Below are positions 24,015-35,807 of a stretch of DNA of 64,000 nt, piece by piece. Source of the stretch: Phragmites australis (lineage: Eukaryota; Streptophyta; Magnoliopsida; Poales; Poaceae); assembly GCF_958298935.1 (NCBI RefSeq), contig NC_084938.1:22301501-22365500 (forward strand), given 5' to 3'. The notes below the pieces were generated by a model. It worked only from the letters and a program-made list of their open reading frames with translations, had not been told where the DNA came from and made no database searches. The translations under genes and the position numbers were made by a program. Each line of letters starts with the position of its first letter. Positions within the stretch are counted from its first letter, which is position 1.

Positions 24015-26936
24015 TATCACAGCCTGATTTTCAACTTTTGCAAATTTCTAAAATTTTCCAAGATTAGATTATAGGTTGAATAATTAGAATAGGAAAAGGC
24101 ATATTTTATAAATTTAAATTCAAATGAATAAGATTATTATTATTTGTTTGAGTGCATTCATGCAGGAAATAGGCATGTCGAGTTTATTTAGTTTTGTTTA
24201 TATTTTATTTGGCTTTGTTTGTTTATGATTTACTTTGCTTTAGAATAGGCATAGAATAGAAAATAGGAAAAGTATAAAAAGAGAAGACCTAATCTAACCT
24301 AGCCCAACCTCTCTCTCTTTCCGGCTTGAGCCAGCCAGCCGCTCCCTCCGTTCTCTCCCGCGCGGGCCACACCGGCCTAGCTTGCTCAGCCCGCGCCGCA
24401 GTAGCTCCATAGCCCAGCGTGCCCACTCACCAGCCCGCTCAGCCGAAGGTGTTGCGCCCGCTTCCACCTTCGTCGTGTCGTCGTCTTCGAGCTGGTTCCG
24501 AACCCACCATCATGTCCAAGTTGGTCTTGCGCCACCAATGAGAGTCACGAGCCTCCCTACGTCCTCTCCGCCCGTCTATATAACTCGAGACCCCTCTCCC
24601 CGTTCTCATTTCGTCCCAAAGTCGCCGAAACCTGAGCCATCTCGCCGAGACCTATCCGCCGCTACCATAGCCGCTGCCTTAGTCTAGCTCATTATCGCGC
24701 CATTCTAGCACCGAGTTGTTCTGTCTGAGCCGATCAACAGATCCGCCGGCACCCATCGAAGCCCGTGCAGCTATCATCTTCGTCCTCGGCCGCCAGAACC
24801 ATCTTCCCATCGAAATCTTGAGCACCTCTACCGCCTCCGTCGTCACCGACCCTCCTCCCAAGCTGCATCGCCCGAGGTAAGCCATCAATCGAGTTTGTTG
24901 TCGCCTCCTCTTCACATTCGCCATAGCTCGCCGTGCACTGGAGCGCCATCCGGCGTATTTTTCAAACATGCGCCGTTGTGTTTTGTTCGCTGCCGCCCCT
25001 GAGCCACCATGTCGATCCCCTCCGGTAGCCCTCTTATTCCTTAGTCATCCGATCTAGATCGTGTGGTCAGGATTAGATTAGAACTTACCTCTTGGGTAGC
25101 TAGTTAGAAGCCGCCATGTGTCACTCTATAATCCAGTCAACGCTCTCAGCCACGTCGGTGCCGCATGTGCGCCTTAGTTTTGCAAATAGGCCCCTAGTTA
25201 GTTTAAATAATTAGATATAGGTCCTAAATTTTGCAGTAAACACCCTAGACTTGCAAATAATTAAGTTTAGGCCCTGTCATTTTACAGAAAACTCCTTGGA
25301 CCTTTAATAAAATAGATTTTAGCCTTGACCTTTTTGTAGAAAAGCCCCTATTTAGTAGAAGCCTCATAACTTTTTGTTCTAGCTCCTTTTTTAGCGATTC
25401 TTGCGCCGTTAGATTCGTTTCTTCGAGCTCTGTCTTTCTAGATAGGTTTGTCTTGTTGTTCTTTTGTTTTATGCTCTGTTCTTAGTTTGTTTTGTATGTG
25501 TGCTTTGCCGACAATTGTGCGATTAGTCAACAACACCTTGGATCAGTTCGAGGAACATCAAAACCAAGAGCTATAGTACACTGTGCAGTAGTAAGGAGAA
25601 GGCAAGTGTCCTTGATCATCTTGACCTATGTTTTTAAATATTTTGTTTTACAAATTGTATTCAGTATCTATTAATCTGACCACCTATGTTAGGGTTTGCC
25701 CTAGTTTTTCTCTTATCATCTCTTGAACCTAGGTGCTTTATGGTTAGGTGTCTTTTGTCAGTAGAAGTGCTTAGCCATGCTTTCAGGATGTTAGGAAGTG
25801 TCTCATACTTGACAAATGAACTTATGCAATAATCAAAGTTAATTTGCTAATGGTCTAGCAACATGGAACCTTAGGCCTTGAGAAAATAGGTGGTTGCGAT
25901 TGTGATCATAGATATGTTATCAGTTTAGTATTTGCTCAAGTGACCTAAATAAGGATCGGTTTATGGAGCGACAACCCAAGAAGATCCGTACAAATACGAG
26001 ACCAATATGGATAGGCTTAGCCAATTAATTAGAGTACTCCCAGTGTTTTGTGGGCTAGATTGGAGGCGTGGATGAGGGAAGTTAATTATCAAAATCCACA
26101 CGGCACAAAAGGGGGCTTCTGGGTAGGAGTTAGACTCGTGTAAATCCTGGCGATGAAACCTGAAGTGATGATGACACATACTAAGAGGATTATTTGTAAA
26201 TACTTCGTTGTGATCTCTTGGCAACACACCACAGAAGTGTGTAAAGTGCTTAGCTGGTACTGCAACATGGAGACTTTAGTCATCTGCTTGCAGGTGATGA
26301 AATCACGACTCGTGGAATAGTTGTACAACCTCTGCAAAGTGTAAAATCTGATATATTAGTCGTGCTCATGGTCATGATAGACTTGGATCCTCATATGATT
26401 AGTTGGTTTTTGGTATAGTATAGGTGGTACTAGTTGGTTATGGTTTATGGCACGGTTACATTCACTTAACAACTGTCTAATGTTTTTCAAGTACATAACC
26501 ATTTTCTTTACTCGTATTTACGCAAATGTACCATGTGTTAGCCTATTCTTGTTGAAAGCCCGCATATCATTATTTTTCACACTTGCTAAATACTCCATGT
26601 ATTCACCCTTGCTATCTCCCACAATACATATGCTACTCAGTGGAAGACTTTGAAGACTTCCAAGATGATGACCTGGTGTTCGAGGAGCGTGTCTTCCTAT
26701 CGATGTCTGTGGAGTGCTTAGTCGCCGATGCTTTCATTCCGCTGCCATCGATTAGTTTGCCATTGTTTAGATAATTAAGTTGCTTAGTTTAAGTCTTTAA
26801 TGTAAGAGTTTAAGTCTTTAATGTAAGATTTAAAGTATTTCTTTCGTTACTTCACCCGTGATGTCCTTATGTGTGTTAAACTTCCTGGGCACATATAAGC
26901 CGCACTCGGTTTCGTCCGTTAAAACCGGGTGTGACA
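24015..26936 (+). repeat. Solo LTR of a Tekay/Del-type Gypsy element inserted in integrase
   Basis: It runs from TATCACAGCCTG (an original TGTCACAGCC with one change is likely) to CCGGGTGTGACA. Exact ACTGC duplications flank it. The CGTTAAAACCGGGTGTGACA ending is typical of Tekay/Del-type LTRs, where the Met tRNA primer site would follow; none does here. At 2.92 kb it is a long LTR. A GC-rich promoter/leader part lies at 24300-25070. The open frames in it (for example 24382-24687) have no domain and are not genes. Confidence 0.85.
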
Positions 26937-27760
26937 ACTGCAAAACATACCACTCTCTAGGTCTTTCGCTGTTTTGAGGCTTGATATTGTGAGACCATTC
27001 CCTAAAGCCCCTGACGGATTTGAATTTCTGTTTGTGATAGTCAATAAATTTACTAAGTGGATTGAGGCTGAACCAGTCGGAAGATCACAACCGCGGCATC
27101 AATTAAGTTCATACGGGGGTTGGTAGTGCAGTTTGGCATTCCAAACCACATAATTATGGACAACGAAACTCAGTTCATTAGTAGAGTTCTTAAAGACTAA
27201 TGTGAAGAGATCGGGACCAAAGTATGATACGCGTCGGTGGTACACCCCCAAAGAAATGGTCAGGTCAAAATGGAAAATGGGATGATACTGCATAGGGTCA
27301 AAACCTAAGTCTTTGATCGGCTTCAGAGCTATTTGAGATGTTGGATGGACGAACTCCCCACAATACTCTAGTCGTTGAGAATGACCCCCAGCAGAGCCAC
27401 AACCAAAACTCCATTCTTCATGGTTTTTGGTGCTAAAGTAATGCACCCCTTTGAAATCGCCCTCTAGTCTCCTAAAGTAACCAGCTACTCGGACAAAGAC
27501 CATGTGTCTTGGTTGGAGGATGACATAAACCTGATCAAAGAGTTTCGTGATCATGCTCTAATTCGAGCATCCATACCAGCAAAGTCTCAGGCGTTACCAT
27601 GACTACAGGGTGCGGTACCGAACCGTGGTTGTAGGTGACCTCGTCCTAAAGAAAATATGTTCCCCATTCGCGCATGTTATGAGTACCAAGTCGCTTAGGG
27701 GGGGGGGGTATGTTCCCTATTCATCGATGAGGGTGTTTGAAGGCTCAGAGCGAGGAGAAG
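26937..27760 (+). pseudogene. Integrase catalytic and C-terminal part, Gypsy element
   Basis: After the LTR the frame resumes with LDIVRPFPKAPDGFEFLFVI and then VNKFTKWIEAEPV, the start of the integrase catalytic core. It continues in several frames through the QRNGQVK-like text near 27250 and ends with RYRTVVVGDLVLKKI near 27610-27655, the usual C-terminal DLVLRK motif. A run of nine G at about 27699-27707 breaks the frame. Many stops confirm it is inactive. Confidence 0.75.
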
Positions 27761-28298
27761 GAATAGTCAACGCAGAGGCACTACGACCACAGCAGCAACA
27801 CAAGCCCATCAAAGAAATGAAAAACTTCATCCAAATATATTACAAGCCTAAGGTACAGTATGATATTTACTCTTCGATGTTTTCCACTCAGAAGAGAGAC
27901 CCTACGTACTCCACTGGCCCTTGGCACTCCGCTTGCAGCCTCGCCTCGGCTTCAAGACCAACGATCACAACCCCCTCCCGAACAACCTCAAGGGTGAAGT
28001 TGGGGTCGCGACAGCAGTAGCACTGGAGAACGTACTCTGATGTGGCTTTTATCGCTTTCGCCACATCCTCTATGGCCCTCGCCATCAGGATGCCCAGGAG
28101 CTAAGTGAACTTCTCCGCCAAGACGCTGATGGCGTAGGTCCAGCCCTGTACAGTCTCTTCCTTTGGCCTGGTGACTTCTAAATGAACGCTCCTCAAGGGC
28201 CCCCGCGTTGCTAAGAAGGCATCCCTCAGAAAGCTGCGGGTCATCCTCTTGGCCTCCAGCTGTTGGGTGCTCCAGGCGATGATCCCAGCCTTCTCCTA

Positions 28299-29067
28299 CT
28301 AAAGCACGCACCATGCCTCCTTCTCGTCGGCCACCGGTCTCTCCATCTTGGCCCATCTACTGTCTGCCGTCTCTTTCTCTGCGATCAATTTGCTGATAGA
28401 GGTAGAAAGGCTGGTGACCACAGAGAACGGATCAGAGGAAGGTGCAGGCACCACGATCAAGGCTACGGATGGCTCTACTGATGTGGAGGCCTCAACAGCT
28501 GGGGTCGACGTCAGGATCACAGCCGCCCTGTGGCTTGTGGTGTCCTGTCGAGACAGCGAAAGAGGGGTTGTGCCCGGAGTTAGGGAAAGAACTCGAAGTG
28601 CCTACAACTAGCCGGAAAGCTTATCATGTGGTTGGAGTGGTGAGCACAACTCTCTTCCATGCCAAACCGCTAAGAGTAGGTGGGGGGGGTCCATAGCCAC
28701 CAGAGAGCTGACGGTGGTCGGTGTCCCATGGGCGTGTTTGGACGCTTCTGGGGAAGCCGAATCCGCCATCGATTTCTTCCCTCCTTGCTTTGAGGCTTTA
28801 TGACCAGCTGCATGGTCATCCCTAGCTAGTTCAAAGCGAGGCTAGTCATCCCTTTACTGACTGGCATTGCTCGCAGAGCCTCCACTCGTGGTCGAGAGCT
28901 AACTCCGAGCAGTCTACGTCACCACGACTAGGTTCGTTGTCGGGTGGGCCAATACTGAGCAAGGCAGATATCGATTGGGCGCCAGGATAGATGTCTCGGG
29001 TGAACCGCACGGCCTCATCGATTATTGAACGCAGGACATTGACCATAGGAAGACCCTGCATCTGCAC
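28299..29067 (-). pseudogene. Antisense frame between integrase and 3' LTR
   Basis: On the minus strand, open stretches at 28846-29067 and 28299-28520 lie end to end with other minus frames down to 27890. They contain Glu/Ala/Lys-rich coiled-coil-like text (for example SKLIAEKETADSRWAKMERP). Tat elements such as Grande, RIRE2 and Retand are known to carry a reverse-oriented ORF at this place. No function is known for it. Frame breaks show that this copy is decayed. I could not align it to any named protein. Confidence 0.4.
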
Positions 29068-29270
29068 AATCCATGAAACCCTAACTCAGGAGAGGGTTCG
29101 GGGTGTGGAAGTTTGAGGGCTAAGGGAGACGACGGAAAGGATTCATGAGGGACTGCAACACTCCAATTTCAAGGGTCGCCACAATATCTCAACCGTCGCG
29201 GGGTCTGATTCTTTCAAAATTCAAAAGGTCGCGCTTGGGGAGTTGAAATTCCTTCGAGTCTAGTGTCTTT

Positions 29271-29275
<5 letters not shown>

Positions 29276-29326
<51 letters not shown>
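29276..29326. repeat. (CT)n microsatellite
   Basis: A pure CT run of about 50 bases lies in the 3' untranslated part of the Gypsy element, between the antisense frame and the polypurine tract. Confidence 0.95.
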
Positions 29327-29331
<5 letters not shown>

Positions 29332-29524
29332 CCTAGACGTTTAACCTCCCATCGGGATGCGGTTTCTTGAGTCGACCACTAAGGTAGGCCGCGTCAACAA
29401 CCACTCCCTAGGGCAAACATGCCCTCACCATGGCCTAAAGTGGCTCGACCAGACCTGACCATGACCACAAGACGTACCGTGACCACAGGTCACTATGGCA
29501 AACCTCTCAGTCCACCCCATCCGT

Positions 29525-29538
29525 AGTGGAGCTGGGGG
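29525..29538 (+). promoter_or_regulatory. Polypurine tract of the Gypsy element
   Basis: AGTGGAGCTGGGGG lies five bases before the right LTR start (TGTCAGTG at 29544). Both the content and the position fit the plus-strand primer site. Confidence 0.7.
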
Positions 29539-29543
29539 CCTAC

Positions 29544-31970
29544 TGTCAGTGTCATTGGTAAGGGGGTGCCCCACCAGGTGGGCCCCACGCTACCACGTGT
29601 CAACTGGTGGGGAAATACCCTCAAGACCATGACCTTACCTTGCGATCAGGACAGGACTTCATCGATAAGCCCCTAATGGTAGACAAAACCATGTGACTAG
29701 CTTTTGCTAGTTGCAGGGTAGGTACTCACCTAACTAGTTGAATCACATTTAATGTCATCCACTTAAGTATTTTCCTTCCCCAGACAATCCCTTTCAGCGA
29801 GCGAGGTCATGGATGAAGGGATTGGTGACGTCCTAGAGAGGGGATGAATTAGGACACTTAGAACTATTTTGGCTTAAAAAATAACACAAGATAAACCTAT
29901 ATCAATTTCTATCTAAATATGCTCTAGGTTTATCTAGTGTGTCTACTCTACCAATCAAAGTGCTTTCAACCTATCTAAGAAGGTAAATTGTAAGAGTGTT
30001 AATGCAAAAACGTAAATAAGGTAGAGAGAGCAAACTCGGCATAAGGATTTTTTTTCGTAGTATCGATGACATGAATGCCACCCCTAGTCCACATTGGAGC
30101 TCCATAAATTATACTCCCGGTCGACACTGGTCAAAGCTCTCGAGCCACCTAGTCACAAAGACAATGTCTCCACACGGATGAGCCACCAAGTCAAGGTCTC
30201 ACCACTAGCTTCTCTTCCGGTTCCTTGACGCTGTGATCACTTCGGAGCTTGAGCGACCAAGGCAAGGGTCTCCGGGTCCCTGCACAATCGCCTTGCTGCC
30301 GCTCCACACCAAGTCGGAGGGTCAACAAGCTTGCCGGTGAGTGACCAAGACTCCAAGATGCTAGCGTACCACTTGATACAAGATTATATCACTCCTTATC
30401 CACTCTCTATACACTAATCACCTAGCAACACTCTTTCTAGCCCTATAAACACTAAACACTTTCTAATCTTGTGCTTAATTACCTTAGATAATCACTTTAA
30501 GCACTTTGGTGGTTTGTATGTCTTCTCAGATATACATGAACTACTTTGGACTCCAACAACATGCCACACCTTTAAATGACTGAGTGGAGGAGTATTTATA
30601 GCATCAAACCCATGCACTAGCCATTAACTCAACGGCTCTGAAAATTGTTAACACCGGATGATCTGGTGAGAATAGTAGTACTAACACTGGATCATCCACT
30701 AGCCGTTGGAACTCCACTCAAGCCTCTATGAATACCGGACACACTAGTGTATACTTCATCTCCATCACCGGATATCCGGTGAGTTATCCTGAGCCATCCG
30801 AGCATTTTCTTCTTCTCTGTGTAAATTGCTCTGGTGTATGCATCCGGTGCATATCACTTCATCACTGAACTATCCGGCGAGTTGACTTCAGCCAACCGAA
30901 CTAATGCAACCCTCTATGGAAATAATGCTCCGATGTGCTCAACCTTCATCACCGGACCATCCGATATCTCGAACTTCATTCTACTTCTTTGCATTGTTTA
31001 TTGTTCGGTGTTCATTCCATTCACAACGGATCATCCGATGGGTTGAACCTTCGATCTTCAACGGCTGCATCATTCTCTGGTAATAATGCTCTGGTGCATT
31101 CATCATTCTCAACACCGGACCATCCGATGGGTTTAGCCTTCTATTCTTTTCTCTGAAAATACTCAGTGCAACTCCCACTGATCACCGGACTATCCGGTGA
31201 GGCTTAACCTTCATTCTTCAGCACAGCACCTTCTCTAGAAGAATTACTTCGGTGAGCACTTTGCTCAAACACCGGACCTTCCAGTGAGGTCTTCAGGTCT
31301 CTCTCCCATTTAACAAATATACTCTGATGAGTTCAAACACCTAGAGCACCGGACCATCCGGTGAGGTCAATCTTCCTGGAACTTCTCTAATTCAGTCCAA
31401 CTTTGTCCCAGCTGTGGTGACTTCTTCATGTATTGCATCTATAAGACCTACTAATATATATTCTTGACAATCATGTTAGTACCATTGACTATGTTGTCGT
31501 TAATCACCAAAATCACAATCATGACCTAATGGGGTCATTTTCGCTACAATGGGTAGGTGTGCTATGCAGTGACCCGTCTCGTAGCATCTAATGCTATAGG
31601 ATGGCCTTGCAGGTGTGTGTGACGATGTCCGATGGGTGGAACAGGGTTTGCAAGATGACCAGAGCATGACAGACGTGCCTACCCCTGTCATGATGAGCTA
31701 TGAGTAGTTGACTTCGTCAGGTGTAAATCTGCCACAGAGTTTGGCACAGTCCATTTGTTTGTACTAATTTTTCAGTAACAAGTTCAATAACAAGTTCATC
31801 CAATCTATAAGAAAATACACAGGATGTAAGGCTATTATCCCACGGGAGGTCTAAACCTGGATAAATCTTTATATTCTTGTTCCCCTTCGATCCAACCCCA
31901 CAAGAAACGTAGATAAATACGTCCATTGATAGGTATACCCTAAATTTATTGTCAGAGATTATCCCTGACA
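29544..31970 (+). repeat. Right (3') LTR of the Gypsy element, interrupted
   Basis: It runs from TGTCAGTGTCATTGG to CCCTGACA. Removing the LTR nested at 29814-31548 and one duplicated ATGGG leaves about 687 bases. The join then reads the same as the left LTR around GAGGTC..GTGCTATGCAGTGACCC. Relative to the left LTR it has lost a block of about 30-45 bases that holds the TATA box (near 31755). Confidence 0.85.
29814..31548 (-). repeat. Solo LTR, Sirevirus-like Copia, family A, minus orientation
   Basis: On the minus strand it starts TGTAGCGAAAATGACCCC and ends CCAATCCCTTCA. Flanks are ATGGA and ATGGG, a duplication with one change, and the left LTR of the host element confirms the empty site. 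It is the same family as the LTR at 5260. At least eight copies of an imperfect palindrome ACCGGACCATCCGGTGA occur at 30645-31370. Such palindromes have been described as a hallmark of Sirevirus LTRs (from memory of the literature). Confidence 0.85.
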
Positions 31971-32000
31971 CTCCCAATAATATCACAAAGTGGAAGCAGG

Positions 32001-32003
<3 letters not shown>

Positions 32004-32083
<80 letters not shown>

Positions 32084-32093
32084 TTATTTATTT
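32004..32093. repeat. (AT)n / (TTTA)n microsatellite
   Basis: About 76 bases of alternating A and T, followed by four TTTA units. It lies 33 bases after the Gypsy right LTR. Confidence 0.95.
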
Positions 32094-34943
32094 AACAAGG
32101 CAACATGAATGGTATTACTTTCTGCTATAAACAAAATAGGCACCAATGACAAGACATGCTAAAGTGTTGTCATAGAAAAGATAGACACCCTCTCTATGCT
32201 GATGTCATAGGACATTTGTTCTCGAGGATACAATACCGTTGTGCTCACTATAGTGCACACTGCAATAGACACCCGAGGAGCAGAACAAAGCTGCAATAGA
32301 AAGAGGATCCAACACCGGGCCAAATGCCTCCGGCTAGAGTGGAGTCCTCGTCAACAGCGCCACCCCTCCTCTATCTAGAACCATCGAGGGTATAATAGGA
32401 TGGAGACCCCTAGTAGATTGCTCGGGCTTATAGGCCTTGAAGCGGCCCACTGGTCGAAGGCATCTAAACCTTTTTATTTTTCTTTTTGGAATTTCTTCAA
32501 ATCCAAATTTAATTACAATTCAAATTTGAATTTTAAAGGAAAAATCATTCGTTGATACTTATGAACTAACATTAATATTTTATTACTGTTGGTTATTATC
32601 AAATCAGCAAAGATGACAGGAGAGGGGCAAGGAAAAGGATTCGTGTAGCAGCGTATAAATAAACTCATACGTTCCAAACCAAGCATTAGTATCAGATGCC
32701 ACACACACGAGGTTTGGAGGTTTTGTGTTTCATTTCATCGACACGGTCCTTCATGCAGCTCGTGATCCATTCCATCGACGTCGCTTCATGTTACGTTGAT
32801 TCCTACGTTAACATCACAAGCGTATTACTATTATACGCTTAGGTGCTAGCTTTCTTGCGATGGAACCTATCTTTCGTAACAGTACTTCACTGTACTTGCG
32901 CATAAAGCGCTCGATCAATGGCTCCCAAGTCCCATCATACCGTCCGTCCCGTGGCCCGTACGTACATAAATCGACCACCCACCGGACACCACCGGTCCGC
33001 GCGCTGCAGAATACCTCACATGCGCGCGGTACGCGCCCCGTCTCCTACTCACCCAGCGCTGCCGGACAGCAACATCCATCCCCACCCCCACGTACCGCCC
33101 CGTCCCCACCGCGACGACGGCGTCGATCGCGCCCGCTCTTACCGTCCACCCACCCCGCTTTCGCCCGCCTGCGCTTAATTTGACGACAGGAAACAGCGCG
33201 TTTTTGGCCGGGGCGCACGCAGCACGATCGGCCCCGGCACCGCACGGCCGGGTTAAGCCGCGCCCCACCGCACAGCACCTTTATTTCCTGCCGCGGTCTG
33301 CCTCGCCCCGTCGCCCGTCTCAGCACTCCCACCCGGCCGCGCGTCCCCCGCGCTCGCGCCTCGGGCAGCAGCGCGCGAACGCGAACGCGAACGCGGCTGG
33401 CGGGGCTAGCTAGCGTCCTGATCGAGCGCGGGTGGGAACGACAAGACGTGCCGATTCCGTGCGACAGAGCCTACTTCCAGGCGCTACGCTACACGGCCCC
33501 CTGGCCGCGACGTGTCGCTGGGTCGTCGCTCCCCGCCCCCCGCCGTCCGATCACTTGCCCTGTTCAGGTGAAGAGGGACGGATCGGTACTGTTGGGGTCG
33601 AAATAACTGAGCCGGCCGGAGGCTGTGTTCTGTTCTTTCCCGGGAGTGGGAGCGCGCGCGTCAATCAGTCGTGTCAGGGCCGGGGTACGCTAGGTGCAGT
33701 GCGAGGATAAAACTAGCGGAGCTCCGGCTCCTATATCTGTATAGAATTTAGAGTTGATATTATAAAATAAAATGAGGTAAATATCTATTTTTAATTTAAA
33801 ATAAAATAAAATGTTTAAATTAAAAACTATATCTATTCATAATTTTAGTTTTAAAAATTTCTAAAACTAGAAATGATAAGTTTTTTTTTAGCAGGAGCAC
33901 TTTACCAAACAAACTTAAAAGTACTGCCTACCACTTCAATCGATCTTAATTTAGCTGTACCGTGTCGATGTGATGGCGTGTAAACACCGTACCCTGTGCT
34001 AATTTGGTTCGTGATACCGGATTCTCCAATTACGCAGAAGAATAGTTTGGAACGCTTTAATTCCTCGTTTTGGAAACAAGGATGGTTATGAAATCCTCGA
34101 ATGACCAGAATTGCGTAGTGGCACCATACTTTAACCTACATTTGATCCGCAGATCTCCTATATCCTTACAAATCAAACTGCATGCATGCACTGATCTACA
34201 TATATAGCAATACGAATATGACAAGTATTTGAATTTTGAATTGAAGCACAAATTAACACGCCCCACTTACTACTAGTACAACATCAGTAGGGATCAGGAT
34301 CCCGTCATCACATTGTCACTGACGTGTGAGTCTGATCTCATATGTCAGTAACAGCAACGTGAAATCAGGGAATCCCAATCTCATAGTAGACGGCTGATAT
34401 CGACGCAAGAACTAGGCTCCGAATACATACATATCTTTCTTGACAACCTACACCCTAAAACAGTAGGTCTAATTAGATGGTCCCCATAGCTATAAAAATA
34501 CAATTTCATATATCTTTGTGCATAAACAATCTACATTAGTCATTTATTTTTTTTCACTTAATACTTATTTATCTATAGATTATCTTACTTATTCTATTAT
34601 TTTTTATCTAACTTTCCAATACTAATCTTAAAATAAACAAAAGATATAATAAACCATACGTAGTGAAAACCATGCGTCCGTATGCCATATTCAATTTTTG
34701 TGCCACACAGCTGCGCAAAGCAGCGAGGCCGCTTCAGCTGCTCCAATCCATCACGTTCCTTCCATTTACCCCATATCCTAATATTCTAACCTCGCCACAA
34801 CACAAATCCATAAGCAAGCAAACATCTCCAGACGCACTAGCAGGTAGCTTCTCTCCGCTTCTCCTCTCCCCAATCAAACCCTAACCCAACGCTTGCTCCC
34901 CCGGCCCCTCTCCCTCCGGCGAGATCGATCGAACCATTCCAGG
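32094..34943. other. Intergenic region upstream of the zinc-finger gene
   Basis: From 32094 to 32870 the sequence is mostly AT-rich. From 32900 to 33720 it is very GC- and CpG-rich with overlapping Arg/Pro-rich frames on both strands and no motif. From 33720 to 34640 it is AT-rich again. The last 250 bases are CT-rich, with AAACCCTAACCC at 34877-34889, and probably form the 5' UTR and proximal promoter of the zinc-finger gene. I did not find a clear TATA box there. Confidence 0.45.
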
Positions 34944-35807
34944 ATGAGTGAGCGAGATGCGCATGGGAGGACCAACGGCAGCGCGGCCGCGAGCATCGAC
35001 TCGTTCTCGCAGCTGCCGTTCATCCGTCCGGCACGGGAGAAGCAGCACCTGCAGCCGCCAGGCTCCGGGACGGCAGGTATCCGGCTGTTCGGGTTCGACG
35101 TCCCTCCGGACGCCACCACGGCCTCCTCCACAGACGCCAAAGAAGCCAACGTCAAAGAAATCACTGCCAACGCTGCCACCACTGCTAAGGATGCGGCTGC
35201 CGAAACGGCGGCAGGTGCGGGTGCAAGCGGCGACAGCGGAGGGAGCCGAAAGTTCGAGTGCCACTACTGCTGCCGGAACTTCCCGACGTCGCAGGCGCTG
35301 GGCGGGCACCAGAACGCGCACAAGCGGGAGCGGCAGCACGCGAAGCGCGCGCAGTTCCAGACCGACATGGCCATGCACCACGGCCAGTACTACTACTACC
35401 CGCTCTCGGACCCCGCCCACCTCTACCACCCCACCTTCGCCGCCTACCAGCAGCACCACCGCTTGGCCGCAGCGCCGCCGCCGCCGCCGGCGCACTACCC
35501 CTCGTGGGCAGGCGCCAGGTACTACAGCGGGCCCGGGTCCATCTCGCAGCCGATCAACGGCAACCCGGTGACGCCGTCCGCGATGTGGCGGGTCCCCTCA
35601 GGCGGCGTCGGCGTCGGGACACCGTTGGCCGCGCGACATCAAGATCTGCCGGCGCCACCTCTGCAGGTGCTCAGAGGTGAGGAGCCAGTGGTGGTGGGAG
35701 GATCTGGCACGACGTCGTTCTCGTCGTCGTCATCGTCGGCTTCCCCTCATAAGCGCCCCGCCCCGCCGGAGCGTAAAGAGAATGTGAGTTTGGATCTGAG
35801 CTTGTAG
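34944..35807 (+). CDS. C2H2 zinc-finger transcriptional repressor, GIS/ZFP5/ZFP6/ZFP8 type
   Basis: A 287-residue single-exon protein. Residues 18-29 ([12 protein letters not shown]) and 46-53 (IRLFGFDV) are short blocks shared by the plant ZFP5/6/8 and GIS group. The single C2H2 finger spans 104-126 with C106, C109, H122 and H126 and the plant-specific QALGGH helix (118-122), which binds DNA. A basic stretch follows ([11 protein letters not shown]). The middle is rich in Tyr, His and Pro (148-190). The last five residues LDLSL are an EAR motif that recruits TOPLESS-type co-repressors. In Arabidopsis this group controls trichome and root-hair initiation downstream of gibberellin and cytokinin. 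An upstream in-frame start at 34893 would add 17 unlikely residues. I chose 34944 since it directly precedes the conserved N-terminus. No stop or frameshift; I consider it functional. Confidence 0.9.
   Translation: MSERDAHGRTNGSAAASIDSFSQLPFIRPAREKQHLQPPGSGTAGIRLFGFDVPPDATTASSTDAKEANVKEITANAATTAKDAAAETAAGAGASGDSGGSRKFECHYCCRNFPTSQALGGHQNAHKRERQHAKRAQFQTDMAMHHGQYYYYPLSDPAHLYHPTFAAYQQHHRLAAAPPPPPAHYPSWAGARYYSGPGSISQPINGNPVTPSAMWRVPSGGVGVGTPLAARHQDLPAPPLQVLRGEEPVVVGGSGTTSFSSSSSSASPHKRPAPPERKENVSLDLSL

Larger units (their letters stand above)
17391..31970 (+). mobile_element. Dead Tat-lineage Ty3/Gypsy retrotransposon with three nested solo LTRs
   Basis: Left LTR remnant, primer site, gag, protease, RT, two RNase H regions, integrase, an antisense frame, polypurine tract and right LTR all occur in the canonical order. 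A second RNase H-like region after RT and the reverse-oriented frame before the 3' LTR are known features of the Tat group (Grande, RIRE2, Retand). The coding parts carry many stops and frameshifts. Three later LTRs split it: in the protease-RT interval (20319-21654), in integrase (24015-26936) and in the right LTR (29814-31548). Without them the element would be about 8.6 kb. The left LTR has lost its first ~150 bases. Confidence 0.85.

Noticed and set aside
28263..28696. Plus-strand frames downstream of integrase as extra Gypsy genes
   Set aside because: They overlap the minus-strand frame, which is in the place known for the Tat antisense ORF, and have no motif themselves.
32900..33710. 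GC-rich frames upstream of the zinc-finger gene as coding exons
   Set aside because: Overlapping Arg/Pro/Ala-rich frames exist on both strands with similar length, there is no motif, and no splice structure connects them to the gene.
34948..35680. Frames of 207, 204 and 140 codons overlapping the zinc-finger gene
   Set aside because: They are composition shadows of the C2H2 gene, Arg/Pro/Thr-rich and without domains.
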